Positions 16,963 through 24,932 of a stretch of DNA of 64,000 nucleotides are shown here, piece by piece. The first letter of the stretch is position 1. Each line of letters starts with the position of its first letter. The DNA lies in NCBI GenBank assembly GCA_965220305.1, contig OZ244817.1:62001-126000 (forward strand). The letters run 5' to 3'. The notes below the pieces were generated by a model. It was not told the DNA's origin and searched no databases. It was given only the letters and a program-made list of their open reading frames with translations. The position numbers and the translations under genes were made by a program. This stretch comes from G965220305 sp965220305. Lineage in GTDB: Bacteria; Chloroflexota; Dehalococcoidia; Lucifugimonadales; UBA3495.

Positions 16963-18361
16963 CGGCCTGATAACGGGGGTTAGCCTCTTTTTGGAGACCT
17001 GCGCTTTTTACCTGGTCTTCAACATCGTCGGAACGCTGGTCCAGTTGCCGGGAGCGAAGATTGCCTTCGGGCTGGTTTTCTTGACCCTGGTGTGGTCTTT
17101 TATCCTCTCCATGTACTTGCAGACTATTCGATTTTCCCTGAACCTTCGAGGCGCTTTGGGCTTGGCTATAAGCGTGGCGTCCATCTTGGTATTGGCGAAT
17201 TGGAGTTCGGGGTTGGGGTTCAATCCCATTGGCAAACTCTTGGGCGGCGACTTCTCCCTGGCGGTGGGCCTTGTCCTGACCTTAGCCTTTCTAGTCGCCC
17301 TGTGGTGGCGGGGAGCCTCCATAGCCCACGACGAAGTTACCCTGGAAACTATTCGGGGCGCTTTCCAGTGGGGCCTCGTGGTCGTTATCCTTGCTGTACT
17401 TCTGGATAGCCTGACTTCGGCGGAAGTCGTCAACGGCTTCCTGATAGTGGGATTCTTCGCCGCAGGACTGGCCGGTCTTTCCGTGGCCCGCTTTTCTTCC
17501 GAATCTGCCGGGCTTCACATAATGTCCAAGGGTTGGTTTTTGCCCATCGCGGCCAGTGTGGGCGGAGTCCTGCTGCTGGGCCTGCTGATTGGCATGTTGG
17601 GGCTGGGCGGTCTGGACGATGTTACCCGGGGCATTCTGCGGATAGTCGGCGGGGTGGGCCTTTGGATTCTCAAGCCCTTGCTGCTGGCGCTGGGCTTCTT
17701 GGCCGCAGCCCTGGTAGCCCTGGGCAACTGGCTGTCCAGCATGTTCGGCGGGGGCGATTTGAGCGGCTTGGAGGCGGCCCAGGAGCAGATAAGGCAGTTC
17801 CACGAAAGTCTGGGAGAAGTCGAACAGACCGGGCCGCCCCAGATTCTGGTGTGGACTTTGAAGCTCCTGGCCTTTCTGGCCGGGGCCAGCCTGGCGGCAT
17901 GGGTTCTATTCCGGTTATTCCGCTTTCGACGGTTGTGGCGTCGTCAAGAGGAGGTGGAAGAAACCCGGGAGTCACTGTTTAGCTGGGAAAGGGTTAACTC
18001 TGACCTCCTGGCGATGCTGAAGAACTGGCGTGGCCCCCAGCAAGGTCAGGCGCGGTACGGGGGGCCCGGTATGCCGGACCCCAGGGACCCACGGGAACTG
18101 TACCATCGCTTCCTGCTACTCGCCAGCGACGTGGGCCACCCCAGGATGGAGTGGGAGACGCCCCGGGAGCATCAAAGGGAACTGGTTACTGCTCTGCCGC
18201 CCAGGCCGGTGGACCGAATTGTCACCGATTTCCAGTCGGAGCACTACGGCCATGCTGCGGTGGGGCAAGGGGAGATGGAACAATTGCTCAACGATTGGGC
18301 CGCGTTGAACCAGTATGTCTCCGACCAGAAGCGGCAGGAGAGCGAGCAGTCCAAGGAATAG
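16943..18361 (+). CDS. Multi-pass membrane protein with C-terminal DUF4129
   Basis: 472 residues. About six or seven hydrophobic segments lie in residues 1-210, another pair near 225-260, and one near 305-325; the C-terminus is soluble and carries a DUF4129-like region (LYHRFLLLASDVGHPRMEWETPREHQREL, broken here at LASD only for reading). In relatives a transglutaminase-like domain sits between the membrane part and DUF4129; here there is no Cys-His-Asp transglutaminase core, so this is the short, non-catalytic form. It overlaps DUF58 by 20 bp. Probably a membrane complex with MoxR and DUF58; cargo unknown. Confidence 0.82.
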   Translation: MSLLWRNGLITGVSLFLETCAFYLVFNIVGTLVQLPGAKIAFGLVFLTLVWSFILSMYLQTIRFSLNLRGALGLAISVASILVLANWSSGLGFNPIGKLLGGDFSLAVGLVLTLAFLVALWWRGASIAHDEVTLETIRGAFQWGLVVVILAVLLDSLTSAEVVNGFLIVGFFAAGLAGLSVARFSSESAGLHIMSKGWFLPIAASVGGVLLLGLLIGMLGLGGLDDVTRGILRIVGGVGLWILKPLLLALGFLAAALVALGNWLSSMFGGGDLSGLEAAQEQIRQFHESLGEVEQTGPPQILVWTLKLLAFLAGASLAAWVLFRLFRFRRLWRRQEEVEETRESLFSWERVNSDLLAMLKNWRGPQQGQARYGGPGMPDPRDPRELYHRFLLLASDVGHPRMEWETPREHQRELVTALPPRPVDRIVTDFQSEHYGHAAVGQGEMEQLLNDWAALNQYVSDQKRQESEQSKE

Positions 18362-18491
18362 CTAAAGATGCTCATACTGGGCGCAGGAGACGCTGCCCCC
18401 TCTATCTAGCCGGGCCCCGGCCCGGGTGCAGGAATAAAGGACGGTTAATATTCCGATTGGCGCCGACTCGTCCTCTGTGTGCCCGTTGCTC

Positions 18492-19394
18492 TTATTTGAA
18501 CTGGGGTATCACTCGCTCGGCGACGTTGCTCATCAATTCGCGAATCCTGGCCGTGTCACCAGTGTTCAGGGCCAGGACAATGTGCTCCACGCCTGCGTTC
18601 TGGTAGGCGGCTAGTCCCGCAATCATCTGGTCGGGGTCACTACCGGAGAGGCGAGAGCGGCTGGCAGCCCGGTCGCTGGAAGGGCCGTCGTGGGCTTCGA
18701 CCTCAATTCGGGCCGACATGGTCAACGAGTCCGGGTCCCGCCCGGCGGCGGTTGCCAAGTCCCGTACCTCCTGCCGGCCAATGCTGTACTCCTCGGGAGA
18801 GACCCCCGACGGATGCCACCCATCGCCCACAGTAGCGGCCCGCTTCAGGGCCCCGGGGCTGGAACCGCCGATCCAGAGAGGGATATGGGGTTTCTGAAAC
18901 GGCTTCGGAGAAAATTTTAGGTCGGCGATGTTCCAATTGCGGCGTTGGTAGGTCGGATCTTCGTTGGTCCACAACTCCTTCATAATGGCGATGCACTCGT
19001 TGGTTAGTGAACCTCTGCGCCGCATGGGAATGCCCAGGGCGTCGAACTCCGGGCTCATGGCTCCAACCCCAACCCCCAGGGTGACCCGGCCCCCGGACAT
19101 CTGGTCCAGGGACGCCGTGTACTTGGCGAGTTCCACCGGGTTGTGGTAGGGAAGCACCAGCACCGAGGTGCCCAGGAGCACCCGGCTGGTGGTGGCGGAA
19201 ATGTGGGAGAGGGTTGCCAGGGGATGGTAGTAAGGCTTATCGTCCAGGCGCTCCCGTATGTAGCCGTTATTGAACAGGTGGTCCATTACCCATACCGAGT
19301 CGTAGCCCAACTCCTCGGCCACCGGGCCCAGGGCCAACACCTCGCCAGGGTCTTCGACGCCCCAATTGTTGGGAATAGTGATGCCAAATTCCAT
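18492..19394 (-). CDS. LLM-class flavin-dependent oxidoreductase (F420-type)
   Basis: Luciferase-like monooxygenase/reductase, 300 residues. Seen: MEFGITIPNNWG, EELGYDSVWVMDHLF, VLVLPYHNPVELAKYTASLD, GRVTLGVGVGAMSPEFDALG and KPHIPLWIGGSSPGALKRAA, the standard order of a TIM barrel that binds F420 or FMN. Substrate unknown. It follows ribH by 39 bp on the same strand, so it may share its transcript; pairing a flavin-synthesis gene with a flavin-dependent enzyme is suggestive only. Convergent with DUF4129. Confidence 0.88.
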   Translation of the reverse strand: MEFGITIPNNWGVEDPGEVLALGPVAEELGYDSVWVMDHLFNNGYIRERLDDKPYYHPLATLSHISATTSRVLLGTSVLVLPYHNPVELAKYTASLDQMSGGRVTLGVGVGAMSPEFDALGIPMRRRGSLTNECIAIMKELWTNEDPTYQRRNWNIADLKFSPKPFQKPHIPLWIGGSSPGALKRAATVGDGWHPSGVSPEEYSIGRQEVRDLATAAGRDPDSLTMSARIEVEAHDGPSSDRAASRSRLSGSDPDQMIAGLAAYQNAGVEHIVLALNTGDTARIRELMSNVAERVIPQFK

Positions 19395-19433
19395 TTTAAC
19401 CTCGTGCGGCGCGGAATGGCGGAAAGGGCCAGT

Positions 19434-19907
19434 CTAGCCAGTCTTGATGGCCTGAAGCAGACGGGCCATCTCGATAGCCGCAACGGCGGCGTTGCTTCCC
19501 AAGTTGCCCGATTTACCTCCGGCCCGGTTGATGGCCTGGTCCATGTTCTCGGTGGTCAACACCCCGAAGATGGTGGGTATGCCGGTTTCTCGTCCCACGG
19601 CGCTGATGCCGCTGGCGGCCTGGTTGGCAACCATGTCGTAATGGCTGGTCTCCCCGCGAATCACCGCTCCCAGGCAGATGATCGCGTCATACCGTCCCGT
19701 TAAGCCGAAGCTCCTGGCGGCGGTGGGTAGCTCGAAGGAACCAGGCACCCAGGCGACGCTGATGTCCTCATCCCGGACACCATAGCGAGTCAGCGTTTCC
19801 ACCGCTCCGCTCAACAGCGACTTGGTGACCACATCATTGAACCGGGCCACGGCAACGGCCACTCGAAGGCCATTACCGTCCATTTCTCCATTCAACTCTC
19901 TGGGCAA
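19434..19907 (-). CDS. ribH: 6,7-dimethyl-8-ribityllumazine synthase
   Basis: Penultimate enzyme of riboflavin synthesis, joining the butanone phosphate from RibB to the pyrimidine from RibD. 157 residues, normal. VPGSFELPTAARS binds the substrate, the active-site His lies in GAVIRGETSHYDMV, and GVLTTENMDQAINRAGGKSGN is the usual phosphate region. The start is TTG 19907 with AGGAGAGG 5 nt upstream; ATG 19883 is a weaker choice. The other riboflavin genes are 41 kb away (60983-63910). Confidence 0.95.
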   Translation of the reverse strand: MPRELNGEMDGNGLRVAVAVARFNDVVTKSLLSGAVETLTRYGVRDEDISVAWVPGSFELPTAARSFGLTGRYDAIICLGAVIRGETSHYDMVANQAASGISAVGRETGIPTIFGVLTTENMDQAINRAGGKSGNLGSNAAVAAIEMARLLQAIKTG

Positions 19908-19954
19908 GGCATCCTCTCCTGAAGAAAGTTGGTTACCAGCTAGGCGGCTGCATT

Positions 19955-20650
19955 TTACTCTCCCAGAGGAGAGGCTACGCCTGCTTGAAGCACCTTATCG
20001 ACGAATTCTTGCTCCGAGACTGCGCCGCTGAACCTTATGGTTTCGTTAATCACGGTAAGCGGCACCGACCTGACAGTGTACCTGTTGCCCAGGGAGGGAA
20101 ACTCCTGAACTTCGATAACGTCGGCAGTGATTTGTGGGCTTTCCAGGGCCAAAGCGTGGGCCACCCGGGCCACGTTGGGACAATACACTCAAGCCGGCGT
20201 TACGAATACCTGAAGGTGCACAGGTTGGTTGACCTGGCGCAGGCGTTTGCGGGTATCCATGCTCAGGGGGCTTACCCCCCTCGAAACGGTCTTAATGTCC
20301 TCAATGACCGTCGCTAGCTCGTAGCCCATCGGAATTCCGTAGAATTTAATCCTCGCGACACTCCCGTCGCCGATTACCGTGGCTGGCACCTTGTCAATAC
20401 CAAACTCCCTGGCTACTTCCGGTTGAGCGTAAAAGTCCACGATGTCCAGTTCCAGCTTGGGGGAAAGCCCCGCCAACTCCTGCATCAATTGTTCGGTTTG
20501 GGGACAGTAAGGACATTCCCTGCCTGGGATGGCAATCGGGGAAGGTCTTTGGGTGAACAGCTTCAACCGGACGTTGGCCTTCAGGTCCTTGCGGAGCGTC
20601 CGCTTCAGTTGGGTTTTGTCCCGGTCGGAAATGATGGCTTGCTGCGTCAT
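19955..20650 (-). CDS. Two-domain thioredoxin-fold (glutaredoxin-like) protein with probable selenocysteine at an in-frame TGA
   Basis: Protein-disulfide-oxidoreductase-like protein of 231 residues if the TGA at 20191-20189 is read through. Domain 1 (residues 1-120) has a CPYC redox site (C46, C49). Domain 2 starts near residue 140 with HLQVFVTPA, then the TGA codon, then VYCPNVARVAHALA. In relatives this place reads TPxCPYC, so the TGA stands exactly at the first, nucleophilic Cys and would give UxxC (U154, C157). The same frame stays open 77 codons more, with normal fold features including a cis-Pro segment VRSVPLTVI. A hairpin with G in its loop lies 15 nt after the TGA. ATG 20650 follows GGGAG. 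Alternatives: a point-mutated gene, or two genes with a GTG restart at 20188, which would lose the cysteine. Confidence 0.72.
20156..20191 (-). promoter_or_regulatory. Candidate bacterial SECIS element after the TGA codon
   Basis: On the minus strand, 15 nt after TGA (20191-20189), the RNA can fold GUGGCCCGGGUGGCCCAC (20173-20156): four pairs, extended to five by C20174-G20155, a C.C mismatch, two more pairs, and a GGGU loop. Bacterial SECIS hairpins stand at this distance and need a G early in the loop. The fit is good but the stem is short, so this supports rather than proves selenocysteine insertion. Confidence 0.5.
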
Positions 20651-20920
20651 GGCGTATTCTCCCAGAGCATAAGGCTGCTGCCAGCAATGCCAGGCAGGGG
20701 TACATCGGCATAGCCGAATGCCGGTATTGGGTACTGGCTAGTTTCCCTGGGTGTGGTCCCGCGTAGCACCGATTTCCCTTGGCTGACGGGGTAACATCTA
20801 TGCGGCGAGGACGACAACTCCTCTCGGTGATCCCGGCGCCATCGCAGGACGAGCCATCATGTCAACTTAGGGGGCGCGGGCTACGAGGGAGCGTAAACAG
20901 TTTACACTGGAAGCCAGCGG

Positions 20921-21550
20921 TTATCCACCCTTGTCGAGGATGGCCCGGATGGTGAACATGCGCTGAAAGAGGGTAAATCCGGAGACAACGGCGATGGCCA
21001 ACAGGACCCAAAGGAATATGGGGGGCGCAATCAGGCCGTCTATTACCAGTCCCAGTCCAAGGATAACAACCCGCTCGGTACGGGTCATAACTCCTGCCCG
21101 GGTGAAGGCGCCCAGTCCTTCGCCACGCGCCCGGAGATAGCTAACTCCCTGGGATAGGATTAGCGCCAGCAGCAACACCGTAACGAAGAGCATCAAGTAG
21201 CCTTGGCTGAACCCGGCCTGGAACCCGTAGATAGCCAGCCCAACGAACAGGCTGGCCTCACCAAGTCGGTCGAAAACGGAATCCAGCAACGCCCCAAAGG
21301 GACTATCCGTTCCCGTCAAGCGGGCCAATGCGCCGTCGAACAGGTCCAGAAAACTGCCCAGGAGGAAGACAACACCACCCCAAAACATCCACCCGGTAGC
21401 CACCAGGGCGGCCCCCGCCACCGAGATGGCGAAGCCCATAAGGGTGATAAGATTCGGGGTCAGGCCCAACGTCCGGAGGAACTTTGCCCCCGGCAGTTCC
21501 ACGTACTGTAGGACTGCCGACCTAAACTGTTCTCTGCCAAGCATTGCCAT
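20921..21550 (-). CDS. CDP-alcohol phosphatidyltransferase, probable phosphatidylinositol-phosphate synthase
   Basis: Integral membrane enzyme, about 209 residues with five or six hydrophobic helices, that moves a phosphatidyl group from CDP-diacylglycerol to an alcohol. The complete signature DxxDGxxAR...GxxxDxxxD is seen in FLDLFDGALARL and FGALLDSVFDR. The acceptor is inferred from context: the two genes just upstream are inositol-3-phosphate synthase and a PimA-like mannosyltransferase, so inositol phosphate is likely, as in actinobacteria. Start at ATG 21550 (or 21544) overlaps the end of the glycosyltransferase gene by about 25 bp, so translation is probably coupled. Confidence 0.85.
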   Translation of the reverse strand: MAMLGREQFRSAVLQYVELPGAKFLRTLGLTPNLITLMGFAISVAGAALVATGWMFWGGVVFLLGSFLDLFDGALARLTGTDSPFGALLDSVFDRLGEASLFVGLAIYGFQAGFSQGYLMLFVTVLLLALILSQGVSYLRARGEGLGAFTRAGVMTRTERVVILGLGLVIDGLIAPPIFLWVLLAIAVVSGFTLFQRMFTIRAILDKGG

Positions 21551-22682
21551 TTTCACTTCGCGTCTTTGCCGCCGCATCCAAGCAGGCGTAGTAGTAGTCT
21601 TCCACCTGGTGCGCGACCACGTCCCATCGGTACTGTTCCACCATGCGACGTCCGGTCATTCCCAAACTGCGCCTTTGGTCCGGCTGGTCTATGAGTCCCT
21701 GCAAGGCTGCGGCCAAGCTCTCGGAGTCTCGGGGCGGGACCAGTATCCCCTGTTGTCCGGGTTTAATGATGCCCCGATAGCCCTCAATGTCCGAGGCCAC
21801 GATGGGCTTTCCGGCGGCCATTGCTTCCAGCAAAACTATCCCAAAGCTCTCCGCGCCGGTAGCCGGGGCGCAAAATATGTCGGCGCTGGCGTAGTACCTG
21901 GGGAGGTCATCATAGGGTACGCCTCCGACCAATTCCACGTCTTGCAGGTTGCGGGCGCTCAGTATGCGATGGGAGTCCTTGTCCATGTTTCCGGGGCCCA
22001 CCACAATCAGGCGCAGGTCCGGCGTATCCCACTTCAGCCGGCTGTAAGCCTCAAGCAAGTATTTCAGGCCCTTTCGTTTCTCCAGGCGGCTGACAAAAAG
22101 CAAGTTGGTCTTGCCGTCCTGGTACTGGGGCCAGGGAGCAGCGCCGCTGCCGAAGTGCTCCACTTCGATGCCGTTGGGGATTATCCGGTACTCCCGAGGG
22201 AAGGATTTGCTGACATAATTGTACGCTGCGGGAGATACGGCGATGCCCCCATGCAGTCGCTCGTGCCAGCGCTTGATGAGGGGATGGCTCAGGCGATACA
22301 GGTGCTGGCGGCTGTAGTAGGCGTGGAACGTTCCCACGTTCACCGAGTTGGAGAATTGCAGGACGCATAGCGGCAGTATGGGGGCCAAGGGCTCGTGTAG
22401 GTGGATGATGTCGAAGGCCTCCTTCTCCAGAAGGTCCCGAATCTTGCGGCACAACCACCATGAAAGGGACACGCGAGCGATTGACCCGCCGCTGGGTAAG
22501 GGCACCGACCTTCCCAGGGGGACAAAGGGAGCATCGTCGGCGCATTGCCGGGAAGGTGAATGGGGCGCCAGGACTTGCACCTCGTGGCCGCAGCGGGTCA
22601 GTTCGTGAGCCAACTGCGATACGTGGGCAGTTACCCCGCCGGGCCAGGTGAAGTCGTATGGCGAAACCATCGCTACCTTCAT
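21522..22682 (-). CDS. GT4-family glycosyltransferase, PimA-like
   Basis: Retaining GT-B glycosyltransferase of 386 residues. The N-terminus MKVAMVSPYDFTWPGGVTAH closely follows the PimA pattern (PYxxxxPGGVxxH). The C-terminal nucleotide-sugar site is in FGIVLLEAMAAGKPIVASDI (EX7E with the glutamates of the family), then GILVPPRD. PimA mannosylates phosphatidylinositol at the membrane inner face; context with ino1 and the phosphatidyltransferase supports an inositol-lipid acceptor, though sugar and acceptor are inferred. Start ATG 22682 has AGAGGA 6 nt upstream and is preferred to 22700. Middle gene of a three-gene operon. Confidence 0.88.
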   Translation of the reverse strand: MKVAMVSPYDFTWPGGVTAHVSQLAHELTRCGHEVQVLAPHSPSRQCADDAPFVPLGRSVPLPSGGSIARVSLSWWLCRKIRDLLEKEAFDIIHLHEPLAPILPLCVLQFSNSVNVGTFHAYYSRQHLYRLSHPLIKRWHERLHGGIAVSPAAYNYVSKSFPREYRIIPNGIEVEHFGSGAAPWPQYQDGKTNLLFVSRLEKRKGLKYLLEAYSRLKWDTPDLRLIVVGPGNMDKDSHRILSARNLQDVELVGGVPYDDLPRYYASADIFCAPATGAESFGIVLLEAMAAGKPIVASDIEGYRGIIKPGQQGILVPPRDSESLAAALQGLIDQPDQRRSLGMTGRRMVEQYRWDVVAHQVEDYYYACLDAAAKTRSENGNAWQRTV

Positions 22683-22726
22683 AGCGATTCCTCTACCCAC
22701 AAAGCCGGGTCTACTGGGCCCTCAAC

Positions 22727-23800
22727 CTAATATTCCCCGGCAATAAAGTTCTCTACCATGTTTCGTGCCACATCGTCGGTATATTGGGTCGGCGGAGACT
22801 TCATAAAATAGGCGCTCGGGCCGTAGATTGCCCCGCCAATGCCCCGATCCAAGGCCAGCTTGGCGCACCGGACCGCGTCCACCACCACTCCGGCGGAGTT
22901 CGGGCTGTCCCACACTTCCAGCTTGGCTTCCAGGTTAACGGGAGCGCCGCCGAACAAAGCGCCTTCCATGCGAATGTAGCACCACTTGCGGTCCTGGAGC
23001 CAGGGGACATGGTCGCTGGGGCCGATATGGATGTGCTCCGGCTCAATGCCTTCGTCCATCTGGGAGGTCACTGCGCCCGTCTTGGAGATTTTCTTGGACA
23101 CCAGGCGTTCCCGCTCCAACATATTTAGAAAGTCGGTGTTGCCCCCAAAATTCAATTGGTAGGTGTTGTCAATGGTGGCCCCCCGGTCCTCGAAGAGCCG
23201 GGTCAGGATTCGGTGCAGAATGGTGGCCCCGACCTGCGATTTGATGTCGTCCCCGATGATGGGCACCCCGCGCTCTTCAAATCGACTGCGCCAATACTGC
23301 TCCTTGGCAATAAACACAGGGATGCAGTTGACCACGGCGCAACGGGCGTCCAACACCTGCTCCATGTACCATTTGGTAGCCATTTCGCTACCCACGGGCA
23401 GGTAGTTGATAACCACGTCTACTTCCCGTTCCTTCAGAATCCCGGAAATGTTGGCGGTGGAGTGGGCAGATTTCTTGACCAGGTGGGAAACGTACTTGCC
23501 GATGCCGTCGTGGGTCATGCCCCGTTCCACCGGAACGCCGGTGTAGGGAACGTCCGCGAACTTGAGCGTATTGTTGGGCTCGGTGAAAATGGCTTCAGAC
23601 AGGTCCTTACCCACCTTTGACTCGTCGATGTCAAAGGCGGCGACAACTTCGATGTCTTCTATGCGGTAATCACCGATTTTGGGGTGCATTACCCCGGGAA
23701 CTTCGGAGTCGGCGGGCAATTCCACGTACTTGTGGATGCCCTGGACAAATGACGATGCGCAGTTACCAACTCCGATTATAGCGACCTTTATATTCCCCAA
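22727..23800 (-). CDS. ino1: Inositol-3-phosphate synthase
   Basis: NAD-dependent isomerase turning glucose 6-phosphate into 1L-myo-inositol 3-phosphate. 357 residues, the short bacterial form. NAD-binding N-terminus IKVAIIGVGNCASSFVQG; NYLPVGSEMATKWYMEQ, GDDIKSQVGATILHRIL, NFGGNTDFLNM and KISKTGAV (with active-site lysines) are all typical. The start codon is TTG 23800 with AAGGAG 7 nt before it. First gene of ino1-glycosyltransferase-phosphatidyltransferase; a strong promoter lies 190 bp upstream. Confidence 0.95.
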   Translation of the reverse strand: MGNIKVAIIGVGNCASSFVQGIHKYVELPADSEVPGVMHPKIGDYRIEDIEVVAAFDIDESKVGKDLSEAIFTEPNNTLKFADVPYTGVPVERGMTHDGIGKYVSHLVKKSAHSTANISGILKEREVDVVINYLPVGSEMATKWYMEQVLDARCAVVNCIPVFIAKEQYWRSRFEERGVPIIGDDIKSQVGATILHRILTRLFEDRGATIDNTYQLNFGGNTDFLNMLERERLVSKKISKTGAVTSQMDEGIEPEHIHIGPSDHVPWLQDRKWCYIRMEGALFGGAPVNLEAKLEVWDSPNSAGVVVDAVRCAKLALDRGIGGAIYGPSAYFMKSPPTQYTDDVARNMVENFIAGEY

Positions 23801-24205
23801 CTCTTCACTCCTTGCCTATCCTGGGCGAGATACCAAGAGGGGAACCGTTCCGCCAGCGGCCATTATCAAAACCGGGGGCATCGGCACAATTATGTGGCGT
23901 TGCTTCGTTAGGCCGCAATAACTGGAGTGGTTCCCACGCTTCTAACCGCACCCACCTTTCCCATTTGCCGTGACAGGGGGCCTAAGCGGAAGCATTGTAT
24001 CAGTTTCGTTATTTTCTAACAAGAAGCCCAAATAGTGTGTATTTATTAATATTGATTAATTGAATGTCTTCCGCCCCAAAACCGGGGTGTTCCGGGTGCC
24101 TCGGGGCAACTAACTAGCCATCCAGCCATAGACGGACACTAGTTGGCCGCAGCGGATAAAGCTTCCAATGCCAAATTGCCCAATTATTCCTGGCGAAAGC
24201 TATAC
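23801..24205. other. Intergenic region, 405 bp, with an AT-rich stretch
   Basis: Lies between ino1 and the PP2C gene. An AT-rich run at about 23995-24065 contrasts with its GC-rich surroundings and includes the ino1 promoter. No gene or structured RNA is recognised in the remainder. Confidence 0.5.
23994..24022 (-). promoter_or_regulatory. Promoter of the ino1 operon
   Basis: Minus strand: -35 TTGTTA (24022-24017), 17-bp spacer, -10 TACAAT (23999-23994), with AT-rich DNA upstream that could act as an UP element. The leader to the TTG start is about 185 nt, long enough for regulation. Confidence 0.7.
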
Positions 24206-24883
24206 CTATCCGCCAAAGAACCGGAAGATGGCTGTCTGGTCATCGTGCCGGAAACGGCCCCCCAGGGCTGTTGGCGCGAAGCCCTGTTCCAGTCTTTGCG
24301 CGACGATGTCCTTTACCTGTGTCGAGGCTTCCTCCGGGGACGCGGCTTGACGGACCATGTCAACCAGTTTGTCGGTCTCCAGATTGTCGCTAACTCCGTC
24401 GGTGGCCAGCACCAAGCGGTCTCCGGGCTCTACCGATAATTCGGTCCGATTAAGGGTTAGTTCCTGCTCGCTACCGATGACTCGGGTCGAGCCCCCGCGC
24501 AACAGCCCGCCAATGCGACCGGCCAGTTGTTCATGGGACCCGGACTTGATGTGGTAAGCCGGGCTATCGCCGGCGCTTATAACGTAGAGCTTCTCTCCCA
24601 GAAATAGCGCGGCGGAAACGGTGGTCAGCAGGAAACGTCCCCCTCCTACCTGGAAAAACTCTTCGTTCTGGTCTTCCAGAATTGCGATCACGTCTTCTAT
24701 CGAGCCAATTGACGCCGACTCCAGGGCCTCGGCAACAGAGCGGCTGGCCTCTTCTCCTCCGTGGCCGGTCACCCCATCGAGAACAACATCCAAGAAGGCG
24801 TTGTTGCCCAGGTCGCGCACCAGGTAAGAGTCTTCGCCGTGGGTTGAATTGTCTTGTAGTGTTGCTACGGTGCTGGCAAGCAT
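24206..24883 (-). CDS. PP2C-family serine/threonine protein phosphatase
   Basis: Metal-dependent protein phosphatase, about 225 residues. Motifs in order: ED at residues 17-18 (THGEDSY), VLDGVTGHGG with the metal-binding Asp36-Gly37, SAGDSPAYHI, and LVLATDGVSDNLE with the last metal Asp. Start ATG 24883 is 8 nt after GGAGG; in-frame ATG 24928 lacks a site. It follows the kinase-like gene by about 50 bp on the same strand, so the two are probably an antagonistic pair acting on the same targets. Confidence 0.88.
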   Translation of the reverse strand: MLASTVATLQDNSTHGEDSYLVRDLGNNAFLDVVLDGVTGHGGEEASRSVAEALESASIGSIEDVIAILEDQNEEFFQVGGGRFLLTTVSAALFLGEKLYVISAGDSPAYHIKSGSHEQLAGRIGGLLRGGSTRVIGSEQELTLNRTELSVEPGDRLVLATDGVSDNLETDKLVDMVRQAASPEEASTQVKDIVAQRLEQGFAPTALGGRFRHDDQTAIFRFFGG

Positions 24884-24932
24884 TTTTTCAGTTCCTCCAC
24901 GTTCCTTCACCAAGTTGAAAAGATGCAAACAC

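Noticed and set aside
18410..18425. GC palindrome CCGGGCC-CC-GGCCCGG as terminator between convergent genes
   Set aside because: Very short loop and no T-run on either side; may be chance in GC-rich DNA.
19955..20188. Separate 77-residue gene with a GTG start (YCPNVARVAH...)
   Set aside because: It has no ribosome site of its own, begins in the middle of a thioredoxin redox motif and is in frame with the upstream ORF; better explained as the part after a recoded TGA.
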